Source: Sulfurimonas sp.
GTDB taxonomy: Bacteria; Campylobacterota; Campylobacteria; Campylobacterales; Sulfurimonadaceae
Direction: 5' to 3'
Assembly: GCA_027056465.1 (NCBI GenBank)
Contig: JALUKS010000046.1
Coordinates: 1 to 13,960, forward strand
Length of the DNA stretch: 13,960 nucleotides
The notes beneath the pieces were generated by a model. It was not told the DNA's origin, ran no database searches, and worked only from the letters and a program-made list of their open reading frames with translations. The translations under genes and the position numbers were made by a program. Every line of letters starts with the position of its first letter. The stretch's first letter is position 1. Shown piece after piece: positions 1 to 7,787 of the stretch.

Positions 1-29
1 TTTATAATTTAGCTATCTGACTTGGGGAC

Positions 30-48
30 AGACTCAAATAATTGGTCT
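30..48. repeat. REP-like imperfect hairpin in the non-coding left edge
   Basis: Bases 1-121 hold no recognisable gene. Within them AGAC-T-CAA (30-37) pairs with TTGGTCT (42-48) around an ATAA loop, with one bulged T. A GGGGAC stretch (24-29) lies directly 5'. A G-rich tetranucleotide followed by an imperfect hairpin is the general layout of REP sequences mobilised by RAYT (IS200-like Y1) transposases. No transposase is present here, so the link is only a suggestion. A second small hairpin, GCCT-TTTT-AGGC, sits at about 93-104. The hsdR remnant begins immediately downstream, so this segment may be the scar of whatever removed the 5' part of that gene. Confidence 0.3.
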
Positions 49-121
49 CAGGGCAGATTCGATATGCTAAAACTCTTCTTATTTTAATTATAGCCTTTTT
101 TAGGCATTTGGTATTATATGA

Positions 122-2086
122 GAGGGAAATATCTATGATGAACTCTCACCTAGAAGAAACATCATAGTTCTAGCAGATGAAGCACACCGAACGCAGTATG
201 GATTTAAACCAAAAACTGTTGATGAAAAAGATAAAGATGGTAATGTTATAGGTAAAAAAATTGTCTATGGATTTGCTAAATACCTTAGAGATGCCTTGCC
301 AAACGCTACTTACCTTGGATTTACTGGTACACCTATTGAAAGTTCAGATGTAAATACTCCTGCTGTATTTGGTGACTATGTAGATATTTACGATATTTCA
401 CAAGCTGTTGAAGATGGTGCGACTGTTAAGATTTACTATGAGAGTAGGCTTGCTAAGATTACTTTGAGTGATGAGGGAAAAGAGCTAGTAAAAGAGCTAG
501 ATAGTGAACTTGGAGCTGATGATTTAAGCGAAACTCAAAAGACAAAATCAAAATGGACAAAGCTTGAAGCACTTATAGGCAGTGAAAATAGAGTTAAAGA
601 GGTTGCACAAGATATAGTATCTCACTTTGAAAAAAGACAAGAAGTTTTTGATGGTAAGGGTATGATAGTTGCCATGAGTAGAAGAATAGCCGCAGAACTC
701 TATCATGAGATAATCTCCCTTAAACCTGAATGGCATAGTGATGATTTAGCTAAGGGTGTTATAAAAGTTGTGATGACATCAAATAGTAGCGATGGAGCAG
801 AGATAGAAAAACATCATACTACAAAACAACAACGAAGAGATTTAGCAAACCGTATGAAAGATGTTAATGATGAACTGCAACTTGTCATAGTGAGAGATAT
901 GTGGCTAACTGGATTTGATGCCCCATCTATGCACACACTCTACATAGATAAGCCTATGAAAGGGCATAATCTGATGCAAGCCATAGCAAGGGTTAATCGT
1001 GTTTACAAAGATAAACCTGCTGGACTTGTTGTTGATTATCTTGGTATTGCTAGTGATTTGAAAAAGGCTCTCTCTTTTTATAGTGATAGTGGAGGAAAAG
1101 GAGACCCTGCACTTGCACAAGAACAAGCAGTTGCACTTATGCTTGAAAAACTCGAAGTTGTATCTCAAATGTATCATGGGTTTGAGTATGAAAACTATTT
1201 TGAGTCAGATACAAGAGAGAAATTATCTCTAATCCTTGAAGCTGAGGAGCATATCTTAGCTCTTGAAGATGGTAAGAAAAGATATATTGATGAAGTTACT
1301 GCATTGTCACAAGCTTTTGCAATAGCAGTTCCTCACGATGAAGCGATGGATGTAAAAGATGAAATCTCTTTTTTTCAAGCAGTAAAAGCACGACTTGTTA
1401 AGTTTGAAGTCACAGGGGATGGTAGAACTGATGAGGAGTTAGAGACAACCATACGACAAGTTATAGATAAAGCACTTGTAGCTGAGTCAGTAATAGATAT
1501 TTTTGATGCCTCGGGAATTAAGAAGCCTGATATTTCCATACTCTCAGAAGAGTTTTTAATGGAAGTTGCAGGGATGAAACATAAAAATATAGCTCTTGAA
1601 GTTCTTAAAAAATTACTGGGTGATGAGATAAAAACAAGACAAAAAACAAATCTTGTACAGAGTAAATCTCTTATGGAGATGTTGGAGAACTCTATCAAAA
1701 AGTATCACAATAAGATTATTACTGCTGTAGAAGTGATAGATGAGTTAATCTCTTTGAGTAAAGATATTCATAAGATGGATGCTGAGCCAAAAGAGATGGG
1801 ATTGACAGATTTTGAGTATGCTTTTTATAGTGCTATTGCAAATAATAAGAGTGCTAAAGATGTTATGGAAAAAGAGGTTCTTCGTGAACTGGCTGTTGTC
1901 TTGACCGAACGAGTAAAGGCAAATGCTTCTATTGATTGGACGATTAAAGAGAGTGTTAGAGCTAAACTCAAAGTTATCGTAAAACGAACCTTACGACAGT
2001 TTGGCTATCCACCAGATATGCAAAAACTAGCAACAGAAACAGTACTTAAACAAGCTGAGTTGATTGCTAATGAGCTTACCTCTTAG
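122..2086 (+). pseudogene. hsdR: Type I restriction enzyme HsdR, 5'-truncated remnant
   Basis: The open frame gives 654 residues against about 1000 for a full HsdR, the ATP-dependent DNA translocase and endonuclease subunit of type I restriction systems. The frame begins at NIYDELSPRRN and runs into the helicase DEAH box (ADEAH, about 175-187). It continues through motif III (GFTGTP, about 311-330), motif V (DMWLTGFDAP, 896-925) and motif VI (QAIARVNR, 977-1000), then the helical C-terminal region. In-frame stops at TGA 119-121 and TAG 101-103 block extension. The N-terminal PD-(D/E)xK nuclease domain and the Walker A motif are therefore missing. The first possible start codon (TTG at 296) falls inside the conserved ALPNATYLGF stretch and is not a natural start. 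No hsdM or hsdS is visible. Loss of ATP-binding and nuclease parts means it cannot restrict DNA. The body of the frame is otherwise intact, so the damage looks recent. If the upstream part survives beyond the window, the gene could instead be split by an insertion. Confidence 0.85.
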
Positions 2087-2571
2087 CGTTTATTAGGGTG
2101 TAACTTCTTCTCTTTATGCACAGAGTGTTTCCAGAAGTGGGTGACTGCCCAGTGGGCGAGGGAGGCACTGCTTATGGAGTAGAAGAGCGCTCCTGTGTAG
2201 AGTGGGATGAAGATATTGTTTATATTTTCTTGAAACCATGCAAGAGACATCTGTACATCTGTTATCTCTGTTCCAAGGAAAAAAGAGCCAGTGTAATACT
2301 CTACGACATAGATAGGTGGCATAGTAAAGGGGTTTGTTATCCAGACCATTGCGATGGCTATAGGGACATTGAAACGAAAAAATGGCATGAAGAGAAGTAC
2401 GGCAGCCATCTGCATAGGCATCGGAATAAACGCGATAAAAAGTCCTAAAACAACACCTCTACTAATCATCTTTCTCGTAGGAGAGAGAAACTCTTTTGGT
2501 ACTTTAGATTTCTCTATAAAGGCTTTGAGTTTTTCATTTTTTGTGGTGTTTTTGAGTTTTCTTCTTATCAT
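2083..2571 (-). CDS. DUF2062 domain inner-membrane protein
   Basis: The protein has 162 residues. A basic N-terminus (MIRRKLKNTTKNEK) is followed by three hydrophobic stretches at about 38-62, 69-95 and 118-145. It shows the DUF2062 pattern: RGVxLGxFxAFIPMPMQ, then an Asn before the second segment, then WITNPFTMPPIY and an EYYTG turn. The basic C-terminus (HKEKKLHPNKR) is probably cytoplasmic. Members of this family are small membrane proteins of unestablished role. Some occur with glycosyltransferases or cell-envelope genes, but no such neighbour is here. The start ATG has only a weak GGAA ahead of it. The stop codon (TTA at 2083-2085 on the plus strand) overlaps the hsdR stop, so the two 3' ends overlap by 4 bp with no room for a terminator. 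Family assignment is firm; function is unknown. Confidence 0.85.
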   Translation of the reverse strand: MIRRKLKNTTKNEKLKAFIEKSKVPKEFLSPTRKMISRGVVLGLFIAFIPMPMQMAAVLLFMPFFRFNVPIAIAMVWITNPFTMPPIYVVEYYTGSFFLGTEITDVQMSLAWFQENINNIFIPLYTGALFYSISSASLAHWAVTHFWKHSVHKEKKLHPNKR

Positions 2572-2590
2572 TTATCATTTCCATTTATAT

Positions 2591-2596
2591 TTCGAT
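2591..2596 (-). promoter_or_regulatory. Candidate -10 box for the DUF2062 gene
   Basis: Read on the minus strand this is a perfect TATAAT, about 20 bp upstream of the ATG at 2571. It would give a leader of roughly 12 nt. No -35 box lies at a normal distance: the nearest TTGACT is only 9 bp away. The 103-bp gap 2572-2674 serves this gene and the divergent helicase gene. Confidence 0.35.
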
Positions 2597-2637
2597 GTGA
2601 ATTATATCGCAAAAGAGTCAATTACATAAGAAAGATA

Positions 2638-2646
2638 TGGTAAAAT
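2638..2646 (+). promoter_or_regulatory. Candidate extended -10 promoter for the helicase-truC cluster
   Basis: TGGTAAAAT fits the extended -10 form (TG, one base, then a -10-like hexamer). Transcription would begin near 2653, leaving a leader of about 22 nt that includes the AAAAGGG ribosome-binding sequence (about 2663-2669). No convincing -35 is seen. Confidence 0.4.
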
Positions 2647-2674
2647 TCCACCTATATAAAGTAAAAGGGTTAAA

Positions 2675-3967
2675 ATGTCATTTGAAAAACTAGGAATTAT
2701 AAAGCCGCTGCTAAGTGCAATAGCTGATTTAGGGTACGAACACCCGACTACTGTACAAACGCGAGCTATTCCTTTGGTTTTAGCTAAGAGTGATGTTTTT
2801 GCTACTGCCCAAACAGGAACTGGAAAAACTGCTGCGTTTGGTCTACCACTTCTACAACGTCTTCGTAAACCACAAGAGGGGAAGGGTGTCCGTGTAGTTA
2901 TCCTCTCGCCGACTCGTGAACTGAGCATACAGATCTATGAAGATTTAGAGAAGTATGCGAAAAATATGAAGATAAATATTATGATTTTAGTTGGTGGCAA
3001 AGATTTAGAAAAACAGCGCCAAAAACTCAAAGAGGGTGTGGAGATAATCATAGCAACCCCAGGGCGTTTGATGGAGCATACTGAGAGTGGGCTGAGTCTT
3101 AAAGATGTAGAAGCATTTGTGCTTGATGAAGCAGATAGAATGTTGGATATGGGATTTACCAAAGATATACGAAAAATTCATCCACTTTTACCTAAACGCC
3201 ACCAGACACTTCTCTTCTCTGCGACCTATAGCGAAAAGGTGCGTAAACTCTCTAAGCTTGTGCTCAATAAGCCTGCGTTTATCGAGACAGGCAAGAAAAA
3301 CAGTACAGTTGATACTATCAACCAAAAAGCTTACTTAGTAGATACTGCGAAAAAAGCAGCGCTTTTAGCTTACCTTATAGGTTCAAGAAACTATCCTCAG
3401 GTTTTAGTCTTTACGAGAACAAAAAAGAGTGCTGATATGCTTGCGATAGAGCTTAAAAAAGATGGACTGAAGTGTGGTATTTTACACGGGGACAAAACAA
3501 AAGCAAATCGCCTTAAAACGCTGACTCAGTTTAAAGAGGGACATTTTAAAGTACTAGTTGCTACTGACATAGCCTCTCGTGGACTAGACATAGAACACCT
3601 ACCTTATGTTATAAACTACGAGCTTCCATCTATTCCTGAAGATTATGTGCATCGTGTTGGTCGTACTGGTCGTGCTGGTCGTGAGGGTGAGGCTATAAGT
3701 CTTATAGATATTTATGAGAAGTATGACATTCGAGATATTGAGAAGCTTATCGGGCAGAAGATACCTCAAGAGAGAGTGGAGGGCTTCGAGCCTGATCCTA
3801 CTATTCGCCGTAAAGATGTAGATGAAGTAAAACTCAAAGCTGAACATAAACGGACTTCAGACAAGAGAGAACGTAAGTACAATAAAAACACTTCTAATGT
3901 TCCAACAACAAAAAAACAGATGAAAGCGACTAAAAAGAAAAGAAAAACTACCAAACGCGATGGCTAA
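2675..3967 (+). CDS. rhlE: DEAD-box ATP-dependent RNA helicase, RhlE-like
   Basis: The protein is a 430-residue cytoplasmic RNA helicase of superfamily 2. All family motifs are present in order: Q motif (YEHPTTVQTRAIP, about 21-33), Walker A AQTGTGKT (45-52), PTRELS (79-84), TPGR (128-131), DEAD (151-154), SAT (182-184), DIASRGLD (298-305) and HRVGRTGR (326-333). After the second RecA fold (about 355 onward) comes a Lys/Arg-rich tail. Its last 40 residues are strongly basic (KKQMKATKKKRKTTKRDG), typical of RNA-binding tails in RhlE proteins. Such helicases help ribosome assembly and mRNA turnover, especially in the cold; the substrate here is not known. The start is supported by AAAAGGG 5-6 bases upstream. 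The stop overlaps the truC start as TAATG, implying translational coupling. The subfamily name (RhlE versus another DEAD-box group) is less certain than the DEAD-box assignment. Confidence 0.92.
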   Translation: MSFEKLGIIKPLLSAIADLGYEHPTTVQTRAIPLVLAKSDVFATAQTGTGKTAAFGLPLLQRLRKPQEGKGVRVVILSPTRELSIQIYEDLEKYAKNMKINIMILVGGKDLEKQRQKLKEGVEIIIATPGRLMEHTESGLSLKDVEAFVLDEADRMLDMGFTKDIRKIHPLLPKRHQTLLFSATYSEKVRKLSKLVLNKPAFIETGKKNSTVDTINQKAYLVDTAKKAALLAYLIGSRNYPQVLVFTRTKKSADMLAIELKKDGLKCGILHGDKTKANRLKTLTQFKEGHFKVLVATDIASRGLDIEHLPYVINYELPSIPEDYVHRVGRTGRAGREGEAISLIDIYEKYDIRDIEKLIGQKIPQERVEGFEPDPTIRRKDVDEVKLKAEHKRTSDKRERKYNKNTSNVPTTKKQMKATKKKRKTTKRDG

Positions 3968-4698
3968 TGTTCGCTAACTATGAGCTAGAAATTCTCTACC
4001 AAGATGAGTATCTTGTAGCCATCACTAAACCCTCTGGGCTTCTCGTGCATAAGTCGATGATAGATAGGCACGAGATTTACTTCGCTATGAAGATATTGAG
4101 TGAGCAGATTGGGCAGTGGGTCTATCCTGTGCATAGGCTTGACAAAGCAACATCTGGCGTTTTACTTTTTGCTTTGGACTCTCACACGGCAAAGCTACTC
4201 AGTGAGCAGTTTGCATCGCATAGTATAGAGAAAACCTATATCGCAGTTGCTCGTGGCTATGTGGCTGAGTCTGGCACTATCAACCATCCACTCACAAGAA
4301 AACTCGATAAGATTAGCGATAGAGACAAAGATGTGAGCAGAGAGCCACAAGAGGCACTTACCCATTTTAAATGTTTAGCACAAGTAGAGATAGATGCTAA
4401 AGTTGGCAGATACGACACTGTTCGTTACTCCCTAGTAGAACTCAAACCACAAACAGGGCGAAAGCATCAACTTAGACGCCATATGAAACATATAAACCAT
4501 CATCTTTTAGGCGATACAAAGTACGGAAGAGGGGAGCATAATAAGTTTATAAGGGCAGAGTATGGAGTGCATAGGCTTCTACTTCATGCTGTAAGTTTAC
4601 GAGTGAAACACCCTTATAGAGAAGAGGAGTTACTCTTTCGTGCAGGTTTGGATAGGACTTTTGAAATGATGTTGCATGAATTTGGATGGGATTATTAA
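3967..4698 (+). CDS. truC: tRNA pseudouridine(65) synthase TruC
   Basis: This 243-residue protein belongs to the RluA/RsuA pseudouridine synthase superfamily. The catalytic motif VHRLDKATSG places the nucleophilic Asp at residue 59. The TruC character is strong and agrees with the E. coli protein as I remember it: the N-terminal LEILYQDEYLVAITKPSG, LVHKSMIDR, EALTHF, GRYDTVRYSLVEL, the TGRKHQLRRH signature and the closing GLDRTFEMMLHEFGW all correspond. TruC converts U65 in the acceptor arm of tRNA-Asp and tRNA-Ile1. No good Shine-Dalgarno precedes the ATG. The start overlaps the helicase stop by one base (TAATG), so translation probably depends on termination-reinitiation. With the helicase upstream it forms an RNA-handling pair. 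Other RluA-family synthases are the only real alternative. Confidence 0.88.
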   Translation: MFANYELEILYQDEYLVAITKPSGLLVHKSMIDRHEIYFAMKILSEQIGQWVYPVHRLDKATSGVLLFALDSHTAKLLSEQFASHSIEKTYIAVARGYVAESGTINHPLTRKLDKISDRDKDVSREPQEALTHFKCLAQVEIDAKVGRYDTVRYSLVELKPQTGRKHQLRRHMKHINHHLLGDTKYGRGEHNKFIRAEYGVHRLLLHAVSLRVKHPYREEELLFRAGLDRTFEMMLHEFGWDY

Positions 4699-4713
4699 AA
4701 GGTTGATGAAAAT

Positions 4714-5106
4714 ATGAAAAATTATGATAAATGGAATGAGATAAAAAAAGAGATGCTTCATCAAGAAAAAAAGCATATTTTTAAAGTACGAGAGATTTTT
4801 TGGCTGAAAGTTGGGCAAAATGTTGGATATGAAACAGATGGTAAAGGTGAAAGCTTTTTAAGACCAGTTTTAATACTGAGAAAATTTAGCAAAGATACTT
4901 TTTTAGGTTTGCCATTAACAACTTCTCCAAAAGATGATATGTTTCATTATAAATTTACACTGACGAGTAACAAAAAAGTAAATTATGCAAATTTATCACA
5001 GATAAAGCTTTTTGATGTCAGACGAGTAAAAAATAAACTTGGAGTAATTTCAAAAGATGATTTCGAAAAATTGAAAGATAAGTTGAAGAAGTTAATGTTT
5101 GAGTAA
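4714..5106 (+). CDS. Orphan PemK/MazF-family toxin-like endoribonuclease
   Basis: The protein has 130 residues. A charged helix-like N-terminus (MKNYDKWNEIKKEMLHQEKK, 1-20) precedes a MazF/PemK-type beta-barrel. That barrel contains REIFWLKVGQNVGYE (26-40), DGKGESFLRPVLILR (42-56, with the family RPVLI stretch), LGLPLTTSPKDD (64-75), LSQIKLFDVRRV (94-105) and an acidic/basic C-terminal helix. MazF enzymes cut mRNA or other RNA at short sequences and are usually paired with an antitoxin gene just upstream. Here truC ends 15 bp upstream and a hairpin region follows, so no antitoxin partner is adjacent. I recall solo proteins with this KWNEIKK head in other bacteria. The head could be a built-in inhibitory segment, or the protein may be a housekeeping RNase rather than a TA toxin. 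AAGG lies about 11 bases before the ATG. Fold assignment is good; activity is inferred. Confidence 0.75.
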   Translation: MKNYDKWNEIKKEMLHQEKKHIFKVREIFWLKVGQNVGYETDGKGESFLRPVLILRKFSKDTFLGLPLTTSPKDDMFHYKFTLTSNKKVNYANLSQIKLFDVRRVKNKLGVISKDDFEKLKDKLKKLMFE

Positions 5107-5109
5107 TAT

Positions 5110-5132
5110 CCCCCAACAAAGAAAAGAGGGGG
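5110..5132 (+). terminator. C5/G5 hairpin behind the orphan toxin gene
   Basis: CCCCC (5110-5114) can pair with GGGGG (5128-5132) around a 13-base A-rich loop. It starts 3 bp after the toxin stop codon. No U-tract follows, so it is not a textbook intrinsic terminator. It may act together with the adjacent hairpin as a 3'-end structure. Confidence 0.35.
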
Positions 5133-5133
5133 T

Positions 5134-5148
5134 ACTTGCTAAGCAAGT
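5134..5148. repeat. Perfect inverted repeat ACTTGC-TAA-GCAAGT
   Basis: Six-base arms flank a 3-base loop, lying 1 base beyond the preceding hairpin and about 54 bp before the pepN start. It could be the second stem of a terminator for the helicase-truC-toxin cluster. It could also be an operator, because it covers the possible -35 of the pepN promoter. Confidence 0.45.
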
Positions 5149-5164
5149 TGGTTTAAGTTATGAT
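5136..5164 (+). promoter_or_regulatory. Possible sigma70 promoter for pepN
   Basis: TTGCTA (5136-5141) and TATGAT (5159-5164) are separated by 17 bp. Each is an imperfect match to its consensus. The start point would be near 5171, giving a leader of about 30 nt with the GAAAGGA ribosome site (about 5187-5193). The -35 lies inside the ACTTGC inverted repeat. Confidence 0.3.
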
Positions 5165-5201
5165 TATAGCATAAAAAGAAAATAATTGAAAGGAAAAAGT
5201 A

Positions 5202-7748
5202 ATGAAAGCGATATATTTAAGAGATTATAAAAAACCATACTTTAGTATAGAGAGTGTACATCTTACATTTGAGTTGGGTGAAGAGGAAACTGTTGTGACA
5301 AATGTTATGCAGATTCATAAAGAGGAGGGGAGTGAGAAACATCTGCGTTTGGATAGTGTAGATTTGGAGCTTCTTGAGCTTTATCTGAATGATTTGCAAC
5401 TTGATGATAGTCGTTATATCATAGAGAATGAGAGTTTAACAGTTCTAAATGTGCCAGAGAATTTTAGACTCAAAGTAGTCAATAAAATCTATCCTCAAAA
5501 CAATACTGAACTCGAGGGACTCTACAGGTCGGGGAGTATTTTTTGTACTCAAAACGAGCCAGAGGGTTTTCGCCGTATAACTCCATATCTTGATCGTCCT
5601 GATGTGATGAGTGTTTTTACTACGACTGTAGTGGCAGATAAAAAACGCTACCCTATACTTTTGAGTAATGGAAACAAGGCAGAGTCTCATGATAGTTCTG
5701 ATAAATGCCACGGTGTGACTTGGGTTGATCCTCATAAAAAGCCTTCGTATCTTTTTGCTCTTGTGGCTGGAGATTTGGGGAGTATTAGTGATGAATTTGT
5801 TACTGCTAGTGGCGAGAGAGTGGTGCTCAATATCTACTGTGATTTAGGCAATGAGTCGAAGTGTTATCATGCGATGAAGTCTCTCAAAGAGGCGATGGCT
5901 TGGGATGAAGAGAAGTATGGCCGTGAGTATGACCTAGAGATTTACAATATCGTAGCCGTAGATAGCTTCAATATGGGAGCGATGGAGAACAAGGGTCTAA
6001 ACATTTTTAACTCTGCCTATGTTTTAGCCGATACAGATACAGCAAGTGATGCAAACTTTATGGGGATTCAGTCTGTGATAGCGCATGAGTACTTTCATAA
6101 CTGGACGGGTAATCGTATCACTTGTCGTGATTGGTTTCAACTGACACTCAAAGAGGGGCTTACTGTCTTTCGTGATCAGTCCTTTTCGGCTGATTTAAAC
6201 TCGGCAGAGGTGCAACGCATAGAGGATGTTAAGGCTCTTCGAGAACGCCAGTTCGTAGAGGATGCTTCGCCAACTGCACACCCAATTCAGCCAAAATCTT
6301 ACATCAGTATGAACAACTTTTATACTTCTACAGTTTATGAAAAGGGTGCTGAAGTCATTCGTATGATTCACACACTTCTAGGTGAAAAGAACTACCGTAA
6401 GGCTACAGACCTTTATTTTGAGAGTTTTGATGGGCAAGCTGTAACAACAGATGACTTTCTCTGGGCTATGAGCGAGGCAAGTGGAGAAGATTTATCTCAG
6501 TTCAAAAACTGGTATCATCAGAGTGGAACACCAAGACTCAAAGTAGAAGAGAGTTTTAAGGATGGCGTTTATAGTTTAACCTTGACGCAGGGTATTCCAA
6601 ATGCAGTTGATGGTTCTAAGCAAGAGCCTTTCTACTATCCTTTAAAGATAGCGCTTCTTAGTGCGAATGGTAAGATAGTCGTAGAGGAGATGCTTATCAT
6701 CTCTAAAGAGCATGAGACTTTTGTGTATGAGGGGCTAAATGAAAAACCTATCTTATCGATAAACAGAGACTTTTCTGCTCCTATCATAATAGAACAAGCA
6801 AATGTTGACTTTGCATTTTTGATGAAGCATGATACAAATAGTTTTATTAAGTATGAAGCAGCACAGAGTTTTGCTATAGAGACACTTGAGGCGATGATGC
6901 AAGGAGAGGAGATAAATCCTCTTTTTATCGACTCATTTGGGCATCTACTTGATGTTAAAGCTGACCTCTCTTATAAGGCACTTCTTTTAGAACTTCCATC
7001 AGTTGCAACACTTATGCAGCGCCAAGATGAGGTGGATTTTGAGCCTATCTATGAGGCGAAAGAGAAGTTATGTGTGACAATAGCATCAAAATTTAGAGAG
7101 AAACTTTTAGAGATTTATAGGGTAAATCACTCTAATAGTATAGAGATTGAGAGTGAAAGTATAGGCAAACGCGCACTTAAAAATAGAGTCTTAAAGATAC
7201 TCTCCTCTTTAGAGTCTGATGCAATTGTATCGCTTGCAGTCACTCAATATAACGACTCTTTCAATATGACAGATAGAGTTGCTGCACTCGATATAGTAGA
7301 AAATTGTGATGCGAAACGCTCAGAAGTAGCACTGAAAGATTTTTATAATAGATATAAGAGTCAAACGCTAGTGATGAATAAGTACTTCTCCATTTTAGCC
7401 TCTTCTCAGCGAGAGGGTACTCTCAAAAGGGTAGTTGCTCTTCAAGATGATGAGGTCTATGATGCAAAAGTGCCAAATCTTGTTCGCTCACTTGTTGGTG
7501 CATTTGCTAGAAATGCTAAATATTTTCATGCTAAAGATGGTTTAGGGTATAGATTTATCGCAGATAAAATCATAGAGATAGATAAAATCAATCCTCAAAT
7601 AGCGTCAGGATTAGCAGGGGCATTTAAAATCTATAGTCGTATAAATAGAAAAAACAGAGAGATGATGCAAGAGGAGTTACAGCGAATAGTCTCTACAGAG
7701 GGATTATCAAAAAATAGTATGGAAATTATCGAGAAGATACTGAAGTAG
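5202..7748 (+). CDS. pepN: Aminopeptidase N (M1 family metallopeptidase)
   Basis: The protein has 848 residues, close to E. coli PepN (870). It is a cytoplasmic zinc aminopeptidase that removes N-terminal residues from peptides in the last steps of protein turnover. The exopeptidase motif GAMEN is at 259-263 and the zinc site HEYFH at 295-299. The third ligand Glu318 lies after exactly 18 intervening residues, in LKEGLT. The pattern HEYFHNWTGNRITCRDWF is that of the bacterial PepN branch rather than of eukaryotic M1 enzymes. The N-terminal beta domain covers about 1-190, the catalytic domain about 190-440, a small beta domain follows, and a long helical C-terminal domain runs to the end. There is no signal peptide. 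The start is supported by GAAAGGA about 8 bases upstream. A strong terminator follows 4 bp after the stop, so this looks like a single-gene unit. Confidence 0.95.
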   Translation: MKAIYLRDYKKPYFSIESVHLTFELGEEETVVTNVMQIHKEEGSEKHLRLDSVDLELLELYLNDLQLDDSRYIIENESLTVLNVPENFRLKVVNKIYPQNNTELEGLYRSGSIFCTQNEPEGFRRITPYLDRPDVMSVFTTTVVADKKRYPILLSNGNKAESHDSSDKCHGVTWVDPHKKPSYLFALVAGDLGSISDEFVTASGERVVLNIYCDLGNESKCYHAMKSLKEAMAWDEEKYGREYDLEIYNIVAVDSFNMGAMENKGLNIFNSAYVLADTDTASDANFMGIQSVIAHEYFHNWTGNRITCRDWFQLTLKEGLTVFRDQSFSADLNSAEVQRIEDVKALRERQFVEDASPTAHPIQPKSYISMNNFYTSTVYEKGAEVIRMIHTLLGEKNYRKATDLYFESFDGQAVTTDDFLWAMSEASGEDLSQFKNWYHQSGTPRLKVEESFKDGVYSLTLTQGIPNAVDGSKQEPFYYPLKIALLSANGKIVVEEMLIISKEHETFVYEGLNEKPILSINRDFSAPIIIEQANVDFAFLMKHDTNSFIKYEAAQSFAIETLEAMMQGEEINPLFIDSFGHLLDVKADLSYKALLLELPSVATLMQRQDEVDFEPIYEAKEKLCVTIASKFREKLLEIYRVNHSNSIEIESESIGKRALKNRVLKILSSLESDAIVSLAVTQYNDSFNMTDRVAALDIVENCDAKRSEVALKDFYNRYKSQTLVMNKYFSILASSQREGTLKRVVALQDDEVYDAKVPNLVRSLVGAFARNAKYFHAKDGLGYRFIADKIIEIDKINPQIASGLAGAFKIYSRINRKNREMMQEELQRIVSTEGLSKNSMEIIEKILK

Positions 7749-7752
7749 AGGG

Positions 7753-7779
7753 AAGAGTACTCAAAAAGAGTACTCTTTT
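7753..7779 (+). terminator. Intrinsic terminator of pepN
   Basis: A perfect 10-bp stem, AAGAGTACTC (7753-7762) with GAGTACTCTT (7768-7777), has a loop of five A and continues into T residues (through 7779). It stands between the pepN stop and the convergent minus-strand gene ending at 7788. On the minus strand no U-rich tail follows, so it is mainly directed at pepN. Confidence 0.85.
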
Positions 7780-7787
7780 AAAAAAAA

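Noticed and set aside
905..1177. Minus-strand frames inside hsdR
   Set aside because: They are antisense shadows of a well-conserved helicase frame and have no ribosome site or family pattern.
2116..2448. Plus-strand open frame opposite the DUF2062 gene
   Set aside because: Its translation has no recognisable pattern and is antisense to a protein with clear family and membrane features.
2084..2600. A terminator between hsdR and the DUF2062 gene
   Set aside because: The stop codons overlap, and I could find no stem-loop with a U-tract in either direction near 2083-2090.
4714..5148. Type III toxin-antitoxin (ToxN-like) with an RNA antitoxin
   Set aside because: Type III loci carry tandem direct repeats before the toxin gene. 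Only 15 bp separate truC from this gene, and no direct repeats are seen around it.
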